A stretch of 21,745 nt of DNA from an uncultured Planctomycetaceae bacterium (GTDB lineage Bacteria; Planctomycetota; Planctomycetia; Pirellulales; UBA1268), in assembly GCA_937926325.1 (NCBI GenBank), contig CALAZQ010000457.1:1-21745 (forward strand), given 5' to 3'. This document shows, piece by piece, positions 17,775 to 21,745 of this stretch (position 1 is the stretch's first letter; each line of letters opens with the position of its first letter). Under the pieces are notes generated by a model, which was not told the origin of the DNA, searched no databases, and saw only the letters and a program-made list of their open reading frames with translations. A program made the translations under genes and the position numbers.

Positions 17775-18866
17775 ATGGCGACAGCAGTTGCACCCAAGCT
17801 TGCGCTGGTATCCGCGTTCAGCGTGATTGCGGTTATCGGGCCCGGCTCCGGCACGGGCTGGGCTACCGAAACCGCCGCTGCGGTCGTCGATCCCGTCGAA
17901 GCGGCGGAACTCTCCCGAACGGCCAGCTGGTCGCAGCCGACCGACGCCGCCGTCGGTGAACAGCTGCAGCAGTGGCTGGCCACTCGCTCTGACACCAACC
18001 CGGAGAGACGCGGTGCCGCCACTGCCGCCTGGAACAATGCCGATGGTGATCGGCTCGACCGGCTGATGCGAGCGGTCGCCGCCGTCGATGACCGGGCCGC
18101 GACGCTGCGCAATGAAATCGACCGGCTCCCACCGGCAGCCGTGAGCCGGCTGGCCGACCAGTTCGACAGCCAGCCGGAAGCCGACTTCGGCGATGACGTG
18201 GCAGCCCTCTGGACCGCCCGCCAACTGGTGCGGCTCGATCGCTACGACGAGGCGGCGCCGCTCTTGGTGAAACGGTCGGTCGAGGCGAGCCCCGACCCGG
18301 CCACGCTGTTGTTCTGCCGGGCTGCCTGCGAGTTCTGGATGCTCCAGGCCGATGCCGCTAGTGAAACGATTGCCCGGCTGCTGGAGCGGGAGGCCGAGAT
18401 TCCGGTTCGCTACGCCCAGCTGGCCCGGCTGCTGGAGGCCGACGTGGCCGGCCTCGAGCAGGATTCACTCGATCATATCTCACGGCGGATGCGGGACATC
18501 ACCCGACGGCTCGAGCTCGGTCACGCCGGCAAGAAGATCCGTGCCGTGCAAGATGGCGTGATCGCCTCGCTCGACAAACTGATCAAGAAGATCGAGGATC
18601 AGCAGCAACAGCAGCAGGCGGGGGGCGCTGGATCATCCGGTGGTGGAGGCCAGGGCCGGCCGATGGACGACAGCCAACTGGCTGGTGGCAAGGGCCGCGG
18701 CGAAGTGACCAGCCGTGACCTCGACAACGCCGGCGAATGGGGCGACCTGCCTCCCCGCGAACGGGAAGAAGCGCTCCAGCAGATCGGCCGGGACTATCCC
18801 GCCCACTACCGGGAGGCGATCGAACAGTACTTCAAGCGGCTCGCCGCCGGCGATCGGGGGCGATAG
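17775..18866 (+). CDS. Exported helical protein with conserved-looking tail
   Basis: Encodes 363 aa. A hydrophobic N-terminus (about 8-22) ending GTGWA (26-30) is a likely signal peptide. Residues about 35-270 are predicted helical and TPR-like, for example RYDEAAPLLVKRSVEASPDPATLL-type stretches around 155-200. A Gln/Gly/Ser linker (about 276-293) leads to a compact C-terminal tail beginning WGDLPPREREEALQQIGRDY (about 321-340) and continuing HYREAIEQYFKRLA. I recall this 'LPPRERxE...YREAIExYFxxLA' tail from other planctomycetal and verrucomicrobial envelope proteins, but its role is unknown to me. The open frame starts at 17715; the ATG at 17775 was chosen for GGGGAG 9 nt upstream and for the signal peptide. 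Only 3 nt separate its stop from the next start. Confidence 0.78.
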   Translation: MATAVAPKLALVSAFSVIAVIGPGSGTGWATETAAAVVDPVEAAELSRTASWSQPTDAAVGEQLQQWLATRSDTNPERRGAATAAWNNADGDRLDRLMRAVAAVDDRAATLRNEIDRLPPAAVSRLADQFDSQPEADFGDDVAALWTARQLVRLDRYDEAAPLLVKRSVEASPDPATLLFCRAACEFWMLQADAASETIARLLEREAEIPVRYAQLARLLEADVAGLEQDSLDHISRRMRDITRRLELGHAGKKIRAVQDGVIASLDKLIKKIEDQQQQQQAGGAGSSGGGGQGRPMDDSQLAGGKGRGEVTSRDLDNAGEWGDLPPREREEALQQIGRDYPAHYREAIEQYFKRLAAGDRGR

Positions 18867-18869
18867 CAG

Positions 18870-20189
18870 GTGAGACGTGTTCGTCGCTTGACCAATTCCG
18901 GGACAGTGCTGCTGGCCGCGGTCGGCCTGCTGCTGATAGGCGGTCCTGCCGTCGCTGACCGGTCGGCAGCGACCGCTCTTGAGGTCGCCGTCACGCTGGC
19001 CAGTGGAGCTCCGCTGCGGGGTCGACTCATCGCCCTCGATGCAAGCGGGGTCACGATTGCAGCCGATGGCAGCGAGCAACAGGTGGCCCTCCAGACGGTG
19101 CGACGGATTGCCGTCGTGACACCACCCGCCCCGGCAGGCACCACACTGGTGGGCCTCACCGACGGCTCGCGGCTGGCGGTGAACGACATCGAGGTTTCAC
19201 CCGAGCAGGCGACCGCCCGCCTGCCGGCCGGCCTACTCACGCTGCCGGCCGACCGGTTGCACTGGATCGCCTGGCCGGCGGCAGACTCGCCCGCCACGCC
19301 CGCACCTCGGCCACCTGCCTGGTTGGCTGAACTGCCGGCCGACCCGGAGGGCGACATCGTCGTCATCCGCCGGGACGAGGGCTGGCAGTTCATCGCCTGC
19401 GCGATCACTGCGGTGACGGCAGACGAGGTGGTGGTGCTGCTCGAGGACGAACGGATTCCCGTGAACCGGAACAAGCTGGCTGGCCTCTGCTGGCTCCGGG
19501 GGAACCTTGCCCCCGGCAGTGAGCCTGAGCCGGCCGCCGGCGAGATCCTGCTGGAAATGGCAGGATCGGCGCTGCGGTGCCGCGGGGTCAGCTGGTCTGC
19601 CGCCGATGGCAGCTGGCAGGTGCAGCTGACGTCGGCGGCCGACAGCCAGACAGTGCTGCCGGCCGGCACGATCACCGGCATCGACTACGCCTTTGGCCGC
19701 CGGATCGACCTGATCCGACGGTCGCCGGCCCAGACGAAGGTCGAGCCCTTTTTTGGCGGCTTGGCCGAGGACGAACAGCTCCGCAGCTTCTTTGCCCCCC
19801 GGGTGGTTCCGGTCACGACTACCGACGCCGAAAACGAATCGGCATCACAGGGGCTGCTGCTCAGACCCCGCACCGAAATGATCTGGACCATCCCCGCCGA
19901 CAGCCGCCGCTTCCGCGGCAGCCTGCGGTCGGCGGGGCCGGCGGCAATCGCCCCAACCGCTGTGATCATCGAGGTCGATGGGAACGAGCGGTTTCGGAGA
20001 GAACTCGGCGGCCGCACCGGCAGTGAGCCTGGTAGACCACTAGCGGTCGAGATCGACCTGGCGGGTGGACGGCAGCTGCGGCTGCTGGTCGACTTTGTCA
20101 GGCGGCCCCTCGACGAAGCTGCCGAGGCAGCCAGCACCCCGTTGGTCGGCGGCCCGATCCTGCTGGTGGAACCGCTGATTGAGAGGTAA
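18870..20189 (+). CDS. Exported protein with possible NPCBM-type C-terminal domain
   Basis: Encodes 439 aa. It has a basic signal peptide (MRRVRR, hydrophobic core 11-24, GGPAVA at 24-29). The N-terminal part (about 36-90) is beta-rich, with an SGAPLRGRLIALDASGVTI-like strand pattern. The middle (about 160-215) has a second beta unit ending VNRNKLAGLCWL. The C-terminal part (about 280-437) starts FGRRIDLI and KVEPFFGG and runs through LLLRPRTEMIWTIPADSRR to LLVDFVRR. This resembles the NPCBM/NEW2 jelly-roll (novel putative carbohydrate-binding module) common in Planctomycetota. That match is by eye and moderate. No enzyme motif is seen. The GTG start has GGGGG 9 nt upstream and lies 3 nt after the previous stop, so it is tightly coupled. 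Confidence 0.75.
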   Translation: MRRVRRLTNSGTVLLAAVGLLLIGGPAVADRSAATALEVAVTLASGAPLRGRLIALDASGVTIAADGSEQQVALQTVRRIAVVTPPAPAGTTLVGLTDGSRLAVNDIEVSPEQATARLPAGLLTLPADRLHWIAWPAADSPATPAPRPPAWLAELPADPEGDIVVIRRDEGWQFIACAITAVTADEVVVLLEDERIPVNRNKLAGLCWLRGNLAPGSEPEPAAGEILLEMAGSALRCRGVSWSAADGSWQVQLTSAADSQTVLPAGTITGIDYAFGRRIDLIRRSPAQTKVEPFFGGLAEDEQLRSFFAPRVVPVTTTDAENESASQGLLLRPRTEMIWTIPADSRRFRGSLRSAGPAAIAPTAVIIEVDGNERFRRELGGRTGSEPGRPLAVEIDLAGGRQLRLLVDFVRRPLDEAAEAASTPLVGGPILLVEPLIER

Positions 20190-20192
20190 CAG

Positions 20193-21745
20193 ATGACAGC
20201 GGTGAGATGTCGCCACTACTGGCCCGTCGTTGCGGCTCTGGCGGTCATGGTTCAGATCCAGAGGCCTGCGACAGCCACCGAGGCCACAGCCGTCGCCCCT
20301 GAGCCGGCCGCCACCGTCAGCTTCGATCTGGTCCTCGAGGCCGAGCGACAGCGGACCGAGACAATTGCAGCGGCATCGAAAGCCGCAGTTGCGATCTTCG
20401 CGGGTGCTGCCGGTGGCGGCTCGGGGGTGCTGATCAGCCCCGACGGCTACGCCCTGACCAACTTCCACGTCGTCCAGCCCGCCGGCATTGCCATGCAGTG
20501 TGGGCTGAATGACGGCCAGCTTTATGACGCGGTGCTGGTCGGCCTCGACCCAACCGGTGATCTGGCGGTGATCAAGCTGCTGGGCCGCGATGACTTTCCC
20601 GCCGCTGAACTGGCCGACAGCGATGCGGTTTCAATCGGCGATGAGTGCTTCGTGATTGGCAATCCCTTTCTGCTGGCCACCGACCTGCGGCCTTCGGTCA
20701 GTGCCGGCATCGTTTCGGGGGTCCACCGCTACCAGTTCCCCGCCGGCACCATTTTGGAATATGCCGACTGCCTGCAGGTCGATGCCGCCATCAACCCCGG
20801 CAACTCCGGCGGAGGCCTGTTCGATGCTGCCGGCCGTTTGATCGGCATCAATGGCCGCGCCTCGTTTGAGAAACGGGGACGGATCAACGTCGGCGTCGGC
20901 TATGCCATTTCATCGAATCAGGTCCGCAACTTTCTCGGGGTGCTCAAAGGGGGCCGGCTGGCCGACCATGCCACCCTCGGCGCGACCGTGGCCACCAGCT
21001 TCGACGGCCGGGTGGTGGTCTCAGACATCCTCGAGTCATCCGACGCCTGGCGGCGGGGGCTGCGGATCGACGACGAGGTGGTCGCGCTTGCCGGCCGGCC
21101 CGTCCGCAGCGTCAATGCCTTCAAGAATGTGCTCGGCACCCTGCCGGCCGGCTGGCGGGTACCGCTGGTCTATCGCCGGGAGGGTCGACCGACCGAGATC
21201 GTCGTCGAACTCGCGGGCGTCCACACCACCGCGATGCTGGCCGACATCATCTCGGGTGGCCGGGGCAAGCCGGCACCACCGGGCAAGCCCGGCGAACAGC
21301 CCGAGCCGCGGCCCAACCCGCTGGCGCCGAAGCCCGAGGATCTGCCCGAGGCGATCCGGCCGCTTTACGAACCCCGCCTCGGCTTCACGAACTTTCATTT
21401 CAACCGGGTGGAGCTGGAGCGGGTAGCAGCGTTGATTACCGCCGGATCAAGCCGAGCCGCCGATGAGCAGGCTGCCGACCAGCCGAATGCCGACCGGCCG
21501 GCTTGGACCTTCCGCGGCCGGCTGGAGCAGGGGGGACGGTTTGAGATTGAACTGGCCGATCAGGCAGCCAGCATCAGCCTGCCGACCGGTGTCTCCCGCT
21601 GGGAGCCGGTGGCGGCCGCAGCAGGCCTGGCGGCTGAGGCCGGCTTTGACGCCAGCCCACCCGGCTCAGGTGGCATGCTTGCCGCGCTGACACTCTGGCG
21701 GCAGCTGTTGCTTGACGGCGTGGCCAGCAGCGGCCGGATGATCTA
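20193..21745 (+). CDS. HtrA/DegP-type serine protease with PDZ domain (3'-truncated by window)
   Basis: The frame is open from the ATG at 20193 to the window edge, giving 517 residues with no stop. A signal peptide (about 1-28) predicts export. The chymotrypsin-like domain has a complete triad: H92 in TNFHVV, D123 in GDLAVIKL and S205 in NPGNSGGGLF. A PDZ domain follows (about 262-340; RRGLRIDDEVVALAGRPV, FKNVLGTLPAG). A Pro/Gly/Lys linker (about 356-385; GKPAPPGKPGEQPEP) leads to an unrecognised region (about 386-517) ending in SGGMLAALTLWRQLLLDGV. HtrA proteases degrade or refold damaged envelope proteins. GAGAGG (20181-20186) overlaps the previous stop and sits 6 nt before the ATG, so translation is coupled. 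The C-terminal region is not typical of DegP, which carries a second PDZ there. Confidence 0.93.
   Translation, partial: MTAVRCRHYWPVVAALAVMVQIQRPATATEATAVAPEPAATVSFDLVLEAERQRTETIAAASKAAVAIFAGAAGGGSGVLISPDGYALTNFHVVQPAGIAMQCGLNDGQLYDAVLVGLDPTGDLAVIKLLGRDDFPAAELADSDAVSIGDECFVIGNPFLLATDLRPSVSAGIVSGVHRYQFPAGTILEYADCLQVDAAINPGNSGGGLFDAAGRLIGINGRASFEKRGRINVGVGYAISSNQVRNFLGVLKGGRLADHATLGATVATSFDGRVVVSDILESSDAWRRGLRIDDEVVALAGRPVRSVNAFKNVLGTLPAGWRVPLVYRREGRPTEIVVELAGVHTTAMLADIISGGRGKPAPPGKPGEQPEPRPNPLAPKPEDLPEAIRPLYEPRLGFTNFHFNRVELERVAALITAGSSRAADEQAADQPNADRPAWTFRGRLEQGGRFEIELADQAASISLPTGVSRWEPVAAAAGLAAEAGFDASPPGSGGMLAALTLWRQLLLDGVASSGRMI

Noticed and set aside
16384..18224. Two overlapping minus-strand open frames of over 430 codons opposite the coiled-coil gene
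   Set aside because: Their low-complexity Ser/Arg- and Leu/Phe-rich products mirror the repetitive plus-strand coding sequence.

Overview
The window looks like chromosomal DNA from a member of the Planctomycetota. This rests on protein content, not on any search. The visible signs are strong GC richness with GC-biased third positions, a divergent HU protein with a Lys/Pro/Arg-rich arm, a giant secreted beta-propeller protein with PQQ-type repeats, a secreted prenyltransferase/squalene-oxidase-repeat protein, and a MoxR-DUF58-double-vWA locus with large envelope proteins. I see no mobile elements, CRISPR arrays, rRNA genes or complete tRNAs.

Layout. On the minus strand a small HU-family gene (77-406) ends in a near-perfect intrinsic terminator (11-47). 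A non-coding stretch of about 400 bp (407-803) separates it from a divergent run of eleven plus-strand genes that leaves the window at its right edge. In order these are: a 1604-aa double propeller protein (804-5618); a prenyltransferase/squalene-oxidase-repeat protein (5628-6707); a MoxR AAA+ ATPase (6800-7846); a DUF58 protein (7812-8729, overlapping moxR by 35 nt); a BatA-like membrane vWA protein (8787-11129); a second membrane vWA protein with a GATase-like fold (11157-13628); a DUF4175-like membrane/coiled-coil protein (13661-15949); a secreted coiled-coil protein with a Gly-X-Y-like insert (15991-17709); a secreted helical protein with a distinctive C-terminal tail (17775-18866); a secreted protein with a possible NPCBM domain (18870-20189); and an HtrA/DegP-type serine protease (20193 to the window end, partial).

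How the genes may work together. Gaps run from a 35-nt overlap to 92 nt, all on one strand, so this is probably one long operon, perhaps with internal promoters in the two largest gaps (6708-6799 and 17710-17774). In characterised systems MoxR ATPases remodel vWA-domain partners, and DUF58 and BatA-type proteins are standard companions. Here that core is joined to a large set of exported proteins: propellers, an alpha/alpha barrel, coiled coils, a possible carbohydrate-binding module and an HtrA protease. My inference is an envelope-localised assembly, stress or quality-control machine, a planctomycetal relative of the Bat system. Its substrate cannot be read from sequence.

Limits. All assignments come from reading motifs by eye. 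Several long minus-strand open frames opposite the plus-strand genes are treated as codon-bias shadows.
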